A DNA stretch of 41,619 bases from positions 1 through 41,619 of the IMG/VR virus record IMGVR_UViG_3300049482_000043; one strand, written 5' to 3'. Origin of the DNA: a virus. The notes beneath the pieces were generated by a model, which had not been told where the DNA came from, did not search any database, and saw only the letters and a program-made list of their open reading frames with translations. The position numbers and the translations under genes are program-made. Positions 8,802 to 17,544 of the stretch are shown here, piece after piece (positions within the stretch are counted from its first letter, which is position 1; each line of letters starts with the position of its first letter).

Positions 8802-9262
8802 TCGAGTTCGTCTACGGCCACGACAAGGAAGTCACGCAATTCATGGCGCAGCTCATACCGTCTGGAGATGACATAAGCCGTTGCAAGACTATTGGTGTGG
8901 TCGATCAGGACGGCAGTTTGATCGCCGGAATGTCTTACTTCAATTACGACCCTGATGCCGGCACGATGGAGTGGGGTGTGGCGTCAACCACTCCACGCTG
9001 GCTCAGCCGCACCACCTACCGGCGCATGTTCGAGTATCCGTTTATTGAGTGCGGCTGTCAGATGCTCAGAACCTACGCGCGCATCGATAACGAGAGAATA
9101 CTCAGTTTGCTTGCTCGAATGAACTTTAATTTCACGATCGTGCCACGGTGGTTTGGACGCGCCGAAGATGGTGTGCTTTGCACGCTAACCGACGATCAGT
9201 GGTTAGACGGCAGAATTGCAAAGTGGATCTATCGCGATGTGCGGAACAAGGAGGCGGCATAA
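8798..9262 (+). CDS. GNAT-like acetyltransferase-fold protein
   Basis: 154 residues. The order of elements resembles a GNAT domain: strands around residues 30-60 (TIGVVDQDGSLIAGMSYFNY and EWGVAS), a helix, then TYARIDNERILSLLARMNF at 93-110, which looks like the late GNAT segment with Asn98 before a helix. Proteins of this type occur among structural genes of several podoviruses with no known substrate. The acetyl-CoA loop (Q/R-x-x-G-x-G/A) is not clearly present, so enzyme activity is uncertain. It overlaps its neighbours by 4 bases and 1 base. An AAGGAGG ribosome site for the next gene lies inside its end. Confidence 0.6.
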   Translation: MIEFVYGHDKEVTQFMAQLIPSGDDISRCKTIGVVDQDGSLIAGMSYFNYDPDAGTMEWGVASTTPRWLSRTTYRRMFEYPFIECGCQMLRTYARIDNERILSLLARMNFNFTIVPRWFGRAEDGVLCTLTDDQWLDGRIAKWIYRDVRNKEAA

Positions 9263-10530
9263 TGCCAAATCTATTTTCTACCCCTGATCCTCCAGACCCT
9301 ATCGCCACGGCTGCCGCGCAGACCGGCACCAACGTCAACACGGCGCTCGCCAACACTGCGTTGAGCCAAGTCAACCAGGTTACGCCGCAGGGGAATTTAA
9401 CTTATTCCCATACTGGGGATACCCCATTCACCGATCCTGTAACCGGCATCACCTATCAAATTCCGCAGTCCACTGCGACACAAACGTTGACGCCGACCGG
9501 CCAGGGCACGTTTGAGCAGTCGCAGTTAGCGCAGTACAACCTTGCATCTTTAGGGAACGAACAAGCGTGGCGGCTGCGTGGCCAGTTTGCCGACCCATTC
9601 AGCATAGCCGGGGCTCCAGCTTTTGGTGATGTCAACAGCCTGAGGAACGCACCGCAGGCGCAGTCATCGTTCGGTGGAACAGCCGGCGGCATCAACTATG
9701 GGTTTGGCGACGCCGGCCAGATAGGTACGACATTCGGGGCGGCGCCTGACGTGCAGCAGACCTACCAGCACGGTGACGACTTCTCCGCCGATCGGCAGCG
9801 CATCGAGAGCGGGTTGATGGAGCGGCTTAACCCGTCGCTGGCCATCGAGCGTAACAAGTACGAGCAGCAGCTTGCCGATCAGGGTATTCGCTACGGCTCG
9901 CCGGCCTACGAAAACGCCATGCGCAATTATTCCATGCAGGCCAACGACGCCCGGCTTGGCGTGATCGGCCAGGGTGGCGCGGAGCAGCAGCGGCTGTCGG
10001 AGATGGCGCGGGCTGCCGGCGAGTTCGGCAACAAGGCGCAACAGCAGATCTACGAACAGGCCAAGGGCCGCGGCGAGTTCGCCAACACCGCACAGCAGCA
10101 GCAGTATCAGGACTTGTTCGGCCGGGCGCAGCTTGGCAACGCCGCACAGCAGCAGGACTTCTCGCAAGCCGCCCAGCGCGGCACATTCAACAATGCGGCG
10201 CTCGCGCAGAACTTCCAACAGGCCGGCACGGCGTTCAACGCCGCCAACGCGGCAAGGCAGCAGTACCTCGACGAGCAGTTTGCGTTGCGCAACCAGCCGA
10301 TCAACGAGATCAGCGCGTTGCTGTCAGGCTCGCAAGTGTCGAAGCCCAACTTCCTCAATACCGGCGGCGCCACGATCCCGACAACCGATGTTGCCGGGTT
10401 GATCAACCGCAACTTCGACCAGCAGATGGCGGTGTCGAACCAGCAGTCGGCCACCGCCAACAACATCATTGGCGGACTGTTTGGCTTTGCCGGCGGCCTG
10501 GGGCGCGGCGGGTTCTTTAACGCGAAATAA
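9262..10530 (+). CDS. Internal virion / DNA-ejection protein
   Basis: 422 residues starting at the ATG that overlaps the preceding stop (TAATG), with AAGGAGG just upstream; an upstream in-frame extension would overlap the GNAT-like gene and is rejected. The start MPNLFSTPDPPDP followed by Asn/Thr-rich sequence is common in this class of podoviral protein. From about residue 240 to 370 there are degenerate units of roughly 17-20 residues with the pattern A-Q-Q-Q-x-x-F/Y...R-G-x-F-x-N, giving long amphipathic helices. The C-terminus is Gly/Phe-rich. It is followed by two more large candidates for ejected proteins, so a role in the periplasm-spanning injection channel is likely but inferred. Confidence 0.65.
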   Translation: MPNLFSTPDPPDPIATAAAQTGTNVNTALANTALSQVNQVTPQGNLTYSHTGDTPFTDPVTGITYQIPQSTATQTLTPTGQGTFEQSQLAQYNLASLGNEQAWRLRGQFADPFSIAGAPAFGDVNSLRNAPQAQSSFGGTAGGINYGFGDAGQIGTTFGAAPDVQQTYQHGDDFSADRQRIESGLMERLNPSLAIERNKYEQQLADQGIRYGSPAYENAMRNYSMQANDARLGVIGQGGAEQQRLSEMARAAGEFGNKAQQQIYEQAKGRGEFANTAQQQQYQDLFGRAQLGNAAQQQDFSQAAQRGTFNNAALAQNFQQAGTAFNAANAARQQYLDEQFALRNQPINEISALLSGSQVSKPNFLNTGGATIPTTDVAGLINRNFDQQMAVSNQQSATANNIIGGLFGFAGGLGRGGFFNAK

Positions 10531-10538
10531 GGTGCAAA

Positions 10539-12617
10539 ATGCCTGACGAATATTCCAGCATTTTCTCCTCAGACCCCAGTACGGGTGCGCTCACCTATCC
10601 GCAGCTCGAGGCGCGGCGCAGGATCGCCATTGCACTCGCTACACGCAACCGGCCGTACCCCAAGACCATTGGCGAGGGCCTGACGGCATTGGGCGAGGGG
10701 CTTGGCGAAGGCTACATGAACCGCGGCCTGGAGCGGGCTGAGGGCGCGCAGCGTGCTCGCGACACCGCGGCAACAAGCCTGCTGATGGGTGGTGCTCCAC
10801 CGGCAGCGGCTCCTGGCCGTGTTTCGGAAGCAGCACCAGAAGAAGCGTTGCCGCCGGCAGTGGCGACGGCTGATGCGCAACCACCAAGCATGCCGATCGA
10901 AGAATGGAAGCAGCGCATTGCCCGCAACGAGAGCGGCGGCGCAAAGGATGCCTACTCACTGGTTGGCGAACGCTCGCGCCGCGGCGACTATCCCTACGGC
11001 AAGTACCAGGTGATGGGCGAGAACGTCCCGAAGTGGACAAAGCAGTTCGTCGGCCGCGAGATGACGCCGGAAGAATTTCTCGCTGATAAGGACGCGCAGG
11101 AGACGGTCGCGACCGGCATGGGCGGCAAGTACCTCGCCAAGTACGGACCAGAAGGCGCGGGGGCTGCGTGGTTTGCCGGCGAGAAGGGAATGAACGACCC
11201 CAACCGCAAGGACACGCTAGGCACGCATGTCGCTGAATACCGGCGGCGGTTCAACATTCCACTGGTGTCGCGCGATCAGGTTGTAGCGTCTGCCGCAAGA
11301 ACGCCGGCTGCTGCGCCGCCGTCTGCGTTTGCTACTGCGCCAGAGATGCCGCCAGAAGCCGCTAGCGCAATGGCGTATGCGCCGGAAGGCGCTGCAGCAG
11401 AAGGCGCGGAAGGTCTTGGTGCAGGCATGCTCGCCAACCTGACGAACCCACAGCCGCCCGGCCTGGGGCTTCGTGGCCCATCCGACAGCACGTTCCCGGC
11501 ACCGGCTGCGCCAGCCGTGTCACGGGACAGCATCGCCGCTGCAGTGGCGGCGCAGAATGGAATTGTGCCGCCGCAGCAAGTCGCGGCGGGACCGGCACCC
11601 CTGCCGCAGGCTCCTCCCGCGGCGCCATCGATCGCGCCGCAGCCTGCGCCCCAGGCACCACCGCAGCCGGTCAGTCCGGGGCCGGAGCCGCAACTGCGGA
11701 GCTTCATCGAGGGCAACCCGCAGCTCAAGACACAGATGGACAATGCCAGGCGCATTGCGCTCGACCCTGGCTACAGTCCGCAGATCCAGGCCCAGGCGCA
11801 GGCGGCCTACAGCGAACTGGAAAAGCGCGCCAACGATGCCTTCACAAAGCAGTGGACGATCTGGCACGAGCGCACCAAGACCAAGGAGGCCTGGGACCTG
11901 GCGGCCGAGTCGCGTCAGCAGACGCGCGAGACGCACCAGCAGAAGACAATACCAGGTGTGGGCGGCGCCCAGGCGCCGGGCCAACCCCAGCCCGGGCAGG
12001 ATCCGCGGATCGGCACGCCGGCAAGCCCGCAGCGCACCGGTGTCCCGTCGCCGGATCCGATGCCAGCAGGAGTGTCACCGGAAAAATGGAGCGAGCAGCA
12101 GACCAAGCGCATGGCAAGCGCAAACGAGGCCGTGGAGAAAGCCGTCCCGGCGTTCGACGACGCGATCAAGGCCATCCAACTGGCGCGGCAACATCCTGGC
12201 CGCGAGTTTGGCGTTGGCGTGACCGGCGACATCGCGCAGAAGCTGCCGTGGACCGACGCTGCCGGGTTCGGCAAGATCATGGAACAGATCAAGGGCAAGA
12301 ACTTCCTCTCCGGCTACCAACTCCTGAAGGGCGGCGGCTCTATCACGGAGATCGAGGGCAGCAAGACGGAGCAGGCGCAGGCCAGGGTTTCCACCGCACA
12401 GAAGATGGACGACTGGAAAAAAGCGATGGATGACCTCGAGCTTTCAATGCGCCGCGATCTGGAACTGGCACAGCGCAAGGTCAACCACCCGGTCACGGCA
12501 TGGCGTGCGCCCGGCGACAACGCTTCCTATGCTCCTGATGTCGGCGAGCGGCGCGGCGACAAGGAATATATCGGCGGCAACCCCGCAGATCCGATGAGTT
12601 GGAAACGCACCCAATGA
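10539..12617 (+). CDS. Internal virion protein with lytic transglycosylase-like domain
   Basis: 692 residues. An N-terminal helical part (1-80) and a low-complexity linker lead to a lysozyme-superfamily domain at about 118-230. It contains RIARNESGG with Glu131 as the likely catalytic acid, then YPYGKYQVMGENV, and a late helix with GAAWFAGEKGMN. Residues 250-400 are Ala/Pro-rich and disordered. The rest is helical (EAVEKAVPAFDDAIKAIQLA) with a conserved-looking C-terminus. Such proteins are packaged in the head and locally open peptidoglycan during DNA entry. It ends with an ATGA overlap into the next gene. Domain assignment is from motif reading; activity is inferred. Confidence 0.7.
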   Translation: MPDEYSSIFSSDPSTGALTYPQLEARRRIAIALATRNRPYPKTIGEGLTALGEGLGEGYMNRGLERAEGAQRARDTAATSLLMGGAPPAAAPGRVSEAAPEEALPPAVATADAQPPSMPIEEWKQRIARNESGGAKDAYSLVGERSRRGDYPYGKYQVMGENVPKWTKQFVGREMTPEEFLADKDAQETVATGMGGKYLAKYGPEGAGAAWFAGEKGMNDPNRKDTLGTHVAEYRRRFNIPLVSRDQVVASAARTPAAAPPSAFATAPEMPPEAASAMAYAPEGAAAEGAEGLGAGMLANLTNPQPPGLGLRGPSDSTFPAPAAPAVSRDSIAAAVAAQNGIVPPQQVAAGPAPLPQAPPAAPSIAPQPAPQAPPQPVSPGPEPQLRSFIEGNPQLKTQMDNARRIALDPGYSPQIQAQAQAAYSELEKRANDAFTKQWTIWHERTKTKEAWDLAAESRQQTRETHQQKTIPGVGGAQAPGQPQPGQDPRIGTPASPQRTGVPSPDPMPAGVSPEKWSEQQTKRMASANEAVEKAVPAFDDAIKAIQLARQHPGREFGVGVTGDIAQKLPWTDAAGFGKIMEQIKGKNFLSGYQLLKGGGSITEIEGSKTEQAQARVSTAQKMDDWKKAMDDLELSMRRDLELAQRKVNHPVTAWRAPGDNASYAPDVGERRGDKEYIGGNPADPMSWKRTQ

Positions 12618-14284
12618 GCGCCGAGAAGCCGTGGGAGGACTATGCCGATCCGCTGGCTGCGTCTGTTGTGCCCGGCGCGCCTGCAATGGCTGCGGCTGCG
12701 GCGCCGCCGGTTGGCTACGGCGAGGATATCGTCAAAGGCGCTGCCGGCGGGCTGGGGCGAGGCTTTGCCGGGCTTGCCGGCTTGCCGGGCGACATACCGG
12801 AATACGGTGCGCGCGGCCTTGACTGGGCGACTCGCAAGGTTGGCGGCGTTCTAGGTTCCGACATTGCGCCTCGCCAGGCGCAGGAGCCGAGCTACGGCTC
12901 CGCTGCCGCCAAGAGAACGCTCGAGGGCGTCACCGGCCCGCTCTACGAACCAAAAACCATTCCTGGGCAGTACGCTTCGACCATTGGCGAGTTTGCGCCG
13001 GGTGCGTTGATCCCCGGCAGTGCGGCGGCGAGAGTGGCTAACACAGTTATTCCTGCGCTTACTTCCGAGACAGCAGGACAGATCACCAAGGACACCGCAG
13101 CCGAGCCGTGGGCGCGCGCTATCGGCGGCTTAGTAGGCGCCCCGTTGACGGCCAAGCTGATCACGCCAGCGGCGCCTGCGACGGCAGCGCACCAGGCTGC
13201 CGTTGCCACCCTGGAACGCGAAGGCATTCCACTCACCGCAGGCCAGCGCACGGGTTCCAGGCCCATTCAGTGGGCGGAAAGCGTCGCCGCCGACATGCCG
13301 GGCTCCGGAACCGCCGCCAGGAATTTATATGGCAAAGGCAAGGACGCCTACGACCGTGCCTTCACCGAAGAACTGTACGACCGCAAGGAACTTACAGCGC
13401 GTGGCGTGCCGCCGGATGTCAATTTGCCTGATGCCCAGGTAGCTCGCGCCGGTCCGAAGTCACTGAGCGACGAATACACGCGCATTACCCAGAACGACCT
13501 TGTCGCCAACCCGCAACTCTTGACCCGCATGGGGAAGGCACAGAGCGAGTACGAGCGTCTGGTATTGCCCAGTGAACGCGCCACCAAGGTGGCCGATACC
13601 TACAACGACATTATCGACAAACTGGTGGCCGGCCAGGGCCGCATGAAGGGCGACGAATATCAGTCGATCCGCTCCCAGCTTGGTACAGCTTCGAAGGCCG
13701 CCACTAACCCCAAGGAAGCCGCTGCGCTTCGCGAAATGAAGCACTCGCTGGACGAGGCATTTGGGTCCAGCGTCGGGCCGCGAGACGCGGCTGCTCTGGC
13801 ACTCAACAATCAACGCTACGGCAACATGAAACAGACGCAAGATGCAGTCGCCGCGGCTAATACCGGCAACCTGTCGCCGGCACGAATGGCGCAGGCGGTG
13901 CGCGCAGGGCGTGGCGGGCAATATTCAGCGCAGACCGGCAACCTCGATGAGCTGACGCGGGCCGCTGCGATGGTAATGAAAGACTTGCCAAACAGCGGTA
14001 CCGGCCCGCGTACTGGAATGCAGACACTGTTCAATGTTCCAAACGCATTGGCAGCAGGCGGCGCAGCGGCCGGAAGTCCGTTTGGACTAGCGGGTGCAGC
14101 TATTGGCGCCGCCGCTCCGTTCGCTGCCTCGCGCGCGGTCGTTTCCGGGCTGGGGCAAAAGTATCTTGGAAACCGTGCGCTGCCGCAGAATACTCGTGAT
14201 GTCTTAGCGCAGACGCTGCTCCAGCAGGCGATCTCGCAAGACCGCAAAGACCCGCTGCGCATCACAGTTCATCCTAGAAGGTGA
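12614..14284 (+). CDS. Large internal / injection protein
   Basis: 556 residues from the ATG overlapping the previous stop (ATGA); a TTG at 12599 is the rejected alternative. The N-terminus is Ala/Pro/Gly-rich. Residues 40-60 (IVKGAAGGLGRGFAGLAG) form a small-residue hydrophobic helix of the type that could enter membranes, and a second one lies near the C-terminus. The middle is helical and charged. The order of three large helical proteins between the nozzle and fibre genes matches the podoviral ejection-protein set. No enzymatic motif is seen. Confidence 0.6.
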   Translation: MSAEKPWEDYADPLAASVVPGAPAMAAAAAPPVGYGEDIVKGAAGGLGRGFAGLAGLPGDIPEYGARGLDWATRKVGGVLGSDIAPRQAQEPSYGSAAAKRTLEGVTGPLYEPKTIPGQYASTIGEFAPGALIPGSAAARVANTVIPALTSETAGQITKDTAAEPWARAIGGLVGAPLTAKLITPAAPATAAHQAAVATLEREGIPLTAGQRTGSRPIQWAESVAADMPGSGTAARNLYGKGKDAYDRAFTEELYDRKELTARGVPPDVNLPDAQVARAGPKSLSDEYTRITQNDLVANPQLLTRMGKAQSEYERLVLPSERATKVADTYNDIIDKLVAGQGRMKGDEYQSIRSQLGTASKAATNPKEAAALREMKHSLDEAFGSSVGPRDAAALALNNQRYGNMKQTQDAVAAANTGNLSPARMAQAVRAGRGGQYSAQTGNLDELTRAAAMVMKDLPNSGTGPRTGMQTLFNVPNALAAGGAAAGSPFGLAGAAIGAAAPFAASRAVVSGLGQKYLGNRALPQNTRDVLAQTLLQQAISQDRKDPLRITVHPRR

Positions 14285-14287
14285 TCC

Positions 14288-15808
14288 ATGCCCCAAGACG
14301 GTTCAAACAATTACTACTATCCGCCCGGCACGCGCGGCGTTCCCGATACGACGATCGAGAGCGAAGCATACAACACGTTTCTCGACGATCTTGTCATCAA
14401 TGATCTCAATGCGGCGCGTCCTATCACTCGCGGCGGCACGGGTGCCGTCAATGCACACGATGCGATGATCAATTTGAATGGGGAGATCAGCAACCAGTTA
14501 GTCACCAACTACGACACCCATCCCTGGGTGAATGGATCATTCGCCTCTGCGCCAGGAGCGACAGCCGCACCGGAAAGCGCAAATTGGTATAGCGGTATCG
14601 TTTATACGCTTGGCGGAAACCCAGACTACATCACATTGGAAGCGCATAGTTTTGGCGGAGTACCATGGTCAAGATCGAAAGTCAGTGGTGTCTGGCAGGC
14701 GTGGCAGCAACAGCCCGGCTCGCTTGCCGATCTAACAGCCGCAATGGCCGCCGGTCTTGCGTTAAAGGTGGCCAAAGCCGGCGATACCATGACCGGCCCA
14801 CTGACAGTCAACAGCACTGTCACAGCTAACCCGATAGCCTTGAACGCAACTAACATCGCATACACCGACGGCACTAATTACCTGCTTCGCAGCAATGCTA
14901 AGATCATTTTCCAGCGTGCTTCTGACGGGTTCTCTTGGGGTGCGGTCGACATCAACGGCCTGGTTATGTCCTACGGCGGCATATCGACGCCAGGGAGTAT
15001 ATCGGCATCCGGGAATATATCGTCATCCGGCTCTATCAGCGCAGGAGGCATCAGCACCACTGGATCAATCAACGCCAGTGGCACAATTACCGGCGGCATT
15101 ATGTCCAGCGGTACATACTCTGGAGGATCGTTTACCGGCAGCTTTGTAAATACCGGGCCGATCAACGGCAGCACAATAGGTGCTTCTTCCGAAATAACGT
15201 CGCAAGCAAACGTAATTGCCGCTGGAGCCTTCTACGGCGGCGGCGGCACAATGACGCTCAACTGGCCGACAAATAATCGCGGCGTAGTATGGGACCCCCC
15301 TGGGCAAAACATGATCCTTAAGGGGAACAGCGATGTAGTCATTCAATATGACGGCAAGGTGCGAGTTGGCCGGGGTATCTGCTCAAGGACCGGCCTCAAC
15401 GGCACCGACGGCCCGGTAGCCTACACTCTGGATCACGTTAGTGGTTCCGGGTTCTATCTGCGGGCCGACGATACCGGGCTTGGTTTTATTTCCACAACCT
15501 CCGACTACCGCATCAAGAAAGACGTTCTCGACCTTCCCAACACCTGGGACATCGTCAAGGCGTTGCGTCCGGTCAAATACACGCAAGCCAATTTCGGTAC
15601 TGGCCCGGCAAAGGTTGTTGCCGACAACATAGAGCGGTGGGGCTTTATCGCGCACGAGCTACAAGAGACGACGATCATGAGCGCAGCCACCGCACAAAAG
15701 GACGCGCCAAACGATCTGCAAAGCCCCAACCACTGGACAGTCATAGCGGCACTGACAAAAACAATTCAGGAGATGCAGGCACGCATCGAGGCATTAGAGA
15801 ACGGATGA
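14288..15808 (+). CDS. Tail fibre with pyocin-knob-like and S74 self-cleaving chaperone domains
   Basis: 506 residues. Residues 43-60 carry the fibre motif ITRGGTGAVNAHDAM. Residues about 80-141 resemble a pyocin-knob carbohydrate-binding domain (ending SGVWQAWQQ), followed by AGDTMTGPLTVNS. Residues 215-300 are Gly/Ser/Ile repeats typical of a trimeric beta-helix shaft. From about residue 402 the C-terminus is a peptidase S74 intramolecular chaperone with SDYRIKKDV (Ser405 as likely nucleophile, Lys410 nearby) and a final coiled coil (IQEMQARIEALENG). This domain helps trimer folding and then cuts itself off. The protein is a candidate receptor-binding fibre. It overlaps the holin candidate by 4 bases. 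Confidence 0.85.
   Translation: MPQDGSNNYYYPPGTRGVPDTTIESEAYNTFLDDLVINDLNAARPITRGGTGAVNAHDAMINLNGEISNQLVTNYDTHPWVNGSFASAPGATAAPESANWYSGIVYTLGGNPDYITLEAHSFGGVPWSRSKVSGVWQAWQQQPGSLADLTAAMAAGLALKVAKAGDTMTGPLTVNSTVTANPIALNATNIAYTDGTNYLLRSNAKIIFQRASDGFSWGAVDINGLVMSYGGISTPGSISASGNISSSGSISAGGISTTGSINASGTITGGIMSSGTYSGGSFTGSFVNTGPINGSTIGASSEITSQANVIAAGAFYGGGGTMTLNWPTNNRGVVWDPPGQNMILKGNSDVVIQYDGKVRVGRGICSRTGLNGTDGPVAYTLDHVSGSGFYLRADDTGLGFISTTSDYRIKKDVLDLPNTWDIVKALRPVKYTQANFGTGPAKVVADNIERWGFIAHELQETTIMSAATAQKDAPNDLQSPNHWTVIAALTKTIQEMQARIEALENG
14998..15160 (+). repeat. Degenerate Gly-Ser-Ile shaft repeats
   Basis: Short irregular units encode patterns such as GSISASG and GNISSSG about every 5-8 codons. 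They form the repetitive shaft of the S74 fibre. Confidence 0.6.
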
Positions 15809-16071
15809 CAACCACGGCGCTGTCATGGGTCAAGGAGAACTACTTCCTGGGCGGCTTGGCTATCGCGTTGTTTTCTATCACCGCCTACGTTGTGAAGCTG
15901 GAGACGCGCGTGGCGCTTTTAGAAACGCGCGGTTCCAGCCATTTGGAGCAAATAAACACACGTTTGACTGTTACGGAGAAAGAGACACAACAGAACGATC
16001 TTCGTCTCAAGAAGATCGTTGAGATCATGACACGCGAGTTGCACATCGCGCCATCGAGGGTCCAACCATGA
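15805..16071 (+). CDS. XhlA-like single-membrane-span protein, holin candidate
   Basis: 88 residues from the ATG overlapping the fibre stop (ATGA); longer in-frame starts lie inside the fibre gene. One membrane segment spans about residues 13-30 (FLGGLAIALFSITAYVV). A charged heptad-like coiled coil follows (32-75) with a basic tail. This layout and the ATGA coupling to the endolysin fit the XhlA-type lysis accessory proteins or single-span holins. The alternative is a regulatory antiholin. Confidence 0.65.
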   Translation: MTTTALSWVKENYFLGGLAIALFSITAYVVKLETRVALLETRGSSHLEQINTRLTVTEKETQQNDLRLKKIVEIMTRELHIAPSRVQP

Positions 16072-16520
16072 TCCCGGCATGGCTAGAGTTTGCGCGCCGC
16101 TGCGTCGGCATCAAGGAAGCCGCCGGTAGCGCCAACCACCCGCGCATCATGCGGGCGCCGCAGATCATCGCTGCGACCTATCCCGAGATGAAGGACTATT
16201 GCGCCTGCTACACGGCCGACTCGATCGCCTGGTGCGGGCTCGCGGTGGCGGCCTTTGTCACCAGCGCGGGCTTCCGTCCTGTCTACGGCAAGGACGACGT
16301 GCATCGCTTTCTGTATGCGGCGGCCTGGAAGGACTGGGGCGATAAGCTGACGCAACTAAAGCAAGGTGCGATCGTTGTGCTCGATCATCACGTCGCCCTG
16401 TACGAGCGCACGGAAGGCAGCAGCGTTGTCCTGCTGGGTGGCAACCAAAGCGATCAGATCAAGGAAAGCAAGTTCGCGAAGTCAGGCATCCTGGCGATAC
16501 GCTGGCCGCACGGCGGTTAA
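16068..16520 (+). CDS. Endolysin, TIGR02594/CHAP-like cysteine amidase or peptidase
   Basis: 150 residues, the usual size of the TIGR02594 family. The start MIPAWLEFARRCVGIKE is typical. The expected catalytic elements are present: Cys56 in SIAWCGLAVAAFV, His108 in DHHVALY and Asn126 in LLGGNQSD. No signal peptide is seen, so release would depend on a holin. It lies between a membrane-spanning protein and further tiny membrane proteins, so the assignment to the lysis cassette is secure. The exact bond cut (amidase or endopeptidase) cannot be read from sequence. Confidence 0.85.
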   Translation: MIPAWLEFARRCVGIKEAAGSANHPRIMRAPQIIAATYPEMKDYCACYTADSIAWCGLAVAAFVTSAGFRPVYGKDDVHRFLYAAAWKDWGDKLTQLKQGAIVVLDHHVALYERTEGSSVVLLGGNQSDQIKESKFAKSGILAIRWPHGG

Positions 16521-16535
16521 GCAAAGGAGGACGCT

Positions 16536-16706
16536 ATGTCTATCGGTCTGTTGTTCTGGGTTCTCATGGTTCTGTGGTTCGTGTCCTGGCTCGGCGCCGT
16601 CTACGGTCCCGGCCAATACCCTTGGGTGCATGCCAGCAACGTGCTGTTCTTCATCCTGCTGTTTCTGCTCGGGTGGCACGCTTTCGGGTTTGTCATTCAC
16701 GCTTGA
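16536..16706 (+). CDS. Two-span small membrane protein, possible holin
   Basis: 56 residues with an excellent AAAGGAGG ribosome site at 16523-16530. Two hydrophobic segments (about 4-20 and 34-52) are separated by a short loop with GPGQYPWVH, rich in Trp and Phe. The size and topology fit a class II holin or pinholin. Its position just after the endolysin makes it an alternative holin to the protein at 15805. Confidence 0.65.
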   Translation: MSIGLLFWVLMVLWFVSWLGAVYGPGQYPWVHASNVLFFILLFLLGWHAFGFVIHA

Positions 16707-16725
16707 CTACTTTGGTGCTGCGGCG

Positions 16726-16848
16726 ATGCGGATGACAGACAGACATGACCGTGTTGCCAGTTATCTGCTATACGGCATGCTGCTCACCATTGTGGTGTCG
16801 GCAGTCTTGCTGGCGTTTCTGATCAGTGCAGGGATCATGGTGAAATGA
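16726..16848 (+). CDS. 40-residue single-span membrane protein
   Basis: The ATG at 16726 (or in-frame at 16732) opens a 40-residue chain with a charged start MRMTDRHDR and one hydrophobic span at about 12-37. It ends with an ATGA overlap into the next gene. It is a further small membrane protein of the lysis region. No clear ribosome site is seen. Confidence 0.45.
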   Translation: MRMTDRHDRVASYLLYGMLLTIVVSAVLLAFLISAGIMVK

Positions 16849-17033
16849 GCAAGCCGCCCCAGGACGTGTTTCATCTGCCCGACGAGACTATCGTCAAGCC
16901 GCTGACGCCGCGCATCGAGGTGGCGCTGACGGTACCGGATGGCGTTGACATAGCGATAACCATCAATGGAATAGGGGTATTGCTGGGGAGTGACGAAGAG
17001 GACGAGGTTGATCCCGACGCCAACCGGCCATGA
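16845..17033 (+). CDS. Small soluble protein of the lysis region, unknown
   Basis: 62 residues, overlapping both neighbours by 4 bases. The chain has a strand-rich middle (IEVALTVPDGVDIAITINGIG) and a very acidic end (GSDEEDEVDPD). I do not recognise a family. The double coupling supports that it is expressed. Confidence 0.55.
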   Translation: MSKPPQDVFHLPDETIVKPLTPRIEVALTVPDGVDIAITINGIGVLLGSDEEDEVDPDANRP

Positions 17034-17119
17034 CGTGGCGGGATCTGGTCATCACGTTCATCGCCCTCGCCATCGTTGGCGCGTTCGTCATAGCACTCGC
17101 ATTCATCGTCTCTTTATAA
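17030..17119 (+). CDS. 29-residue single-span membrane peptide
   Basis: The ATG at 17030 overlaps the previous stop (ATGA). The product is MTWRDL followed by an unbroken hydrophobic span to the end (ITFIALAIVGAFVIALAFIV). It is the last rightward gene before the convergent junction. Such tiny spans can be holin inhibitors or signal-arrest peptides, but nothing specific can be said. Confidence 0.5.
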   Translation: MTWRDLVITFIALAIVGAFVIALAFIVSL

Positions 17120-17121
17120 GC

Positions 17122-17544
17122 TCACTTGAAGACGTAGCTGCCAGGTATGCGCGGGTGCTCGACCGCCTCCGCACTGTCCCGCCGCAGCCGCGGCTTCATG
17201 GCGTGCTTGCGGTAGTGTTCGACCCTGTCGCGCCATTCTTCTGGCGGCGGCAAGTCTGGGATCGGCGTCAGGGTGACGGGTGCCGGCGGCGGCGCTAGCA
17301 GGCACTGGTCGCGACTGATGAGATCGTAGACTGCCTGCAGGCGAGCAGCCTCGTCTTTGCGAAATATCTTCTCTGCGGCGATGAACTCCGGTGTGTCTAT
17401 CTCAAGGTCGCACATTCCATCGAAGCTTGGCGCTACCTCTGCCAGTGTCGCCTTGGCGAGTTTGGCGGCGCGGATGCAGATCACGCAGGCGCACGGGTTT
17501 TGCGCCAGGATCGTGAGCTTGGTTTCCAGATCGAGCAGGGTCAT
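17122..17544 (-). CDS. Unknown protein with a Cys pair, last gene of the leftward block
   Basis: 140 residues. The start MTLLDLETKLTILAQN is followed by PCACVICIRAAKLAKA with three close cysteines (about residues 18-23), then a helical middle and a Pro-rich region (APPPAPVTLTPIPDLPPPEEW). A final part WRDRVEHYRKH is basic and helical. It overlaps its upstream neighbour by 4 bases. Its stop is two bases from the stop of the rightward block. No function is recognised. Confidence 0.6.
   Translation of the reverse strand: MTLLDLETKLTILAQNPCACVICIRAAKLAKATLAEVAPSFDGMCDLEIDTPEFIAAEKIFRKDEAARLQAVYDLISRDQCLLAPPPAPVTLTPIPDLPPPEEWRDRVEHYRKHAMKPRLRRDSAEAVEHPRIPGSYVFK

Noticed and set aside
9148-9261. 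38-residue N-terminal extension of the ejection protein
   Set aside because: It overlaps the GNAT-like gene in another frame and lies before a strong AAGGAGG site serving the ATG at 9262.
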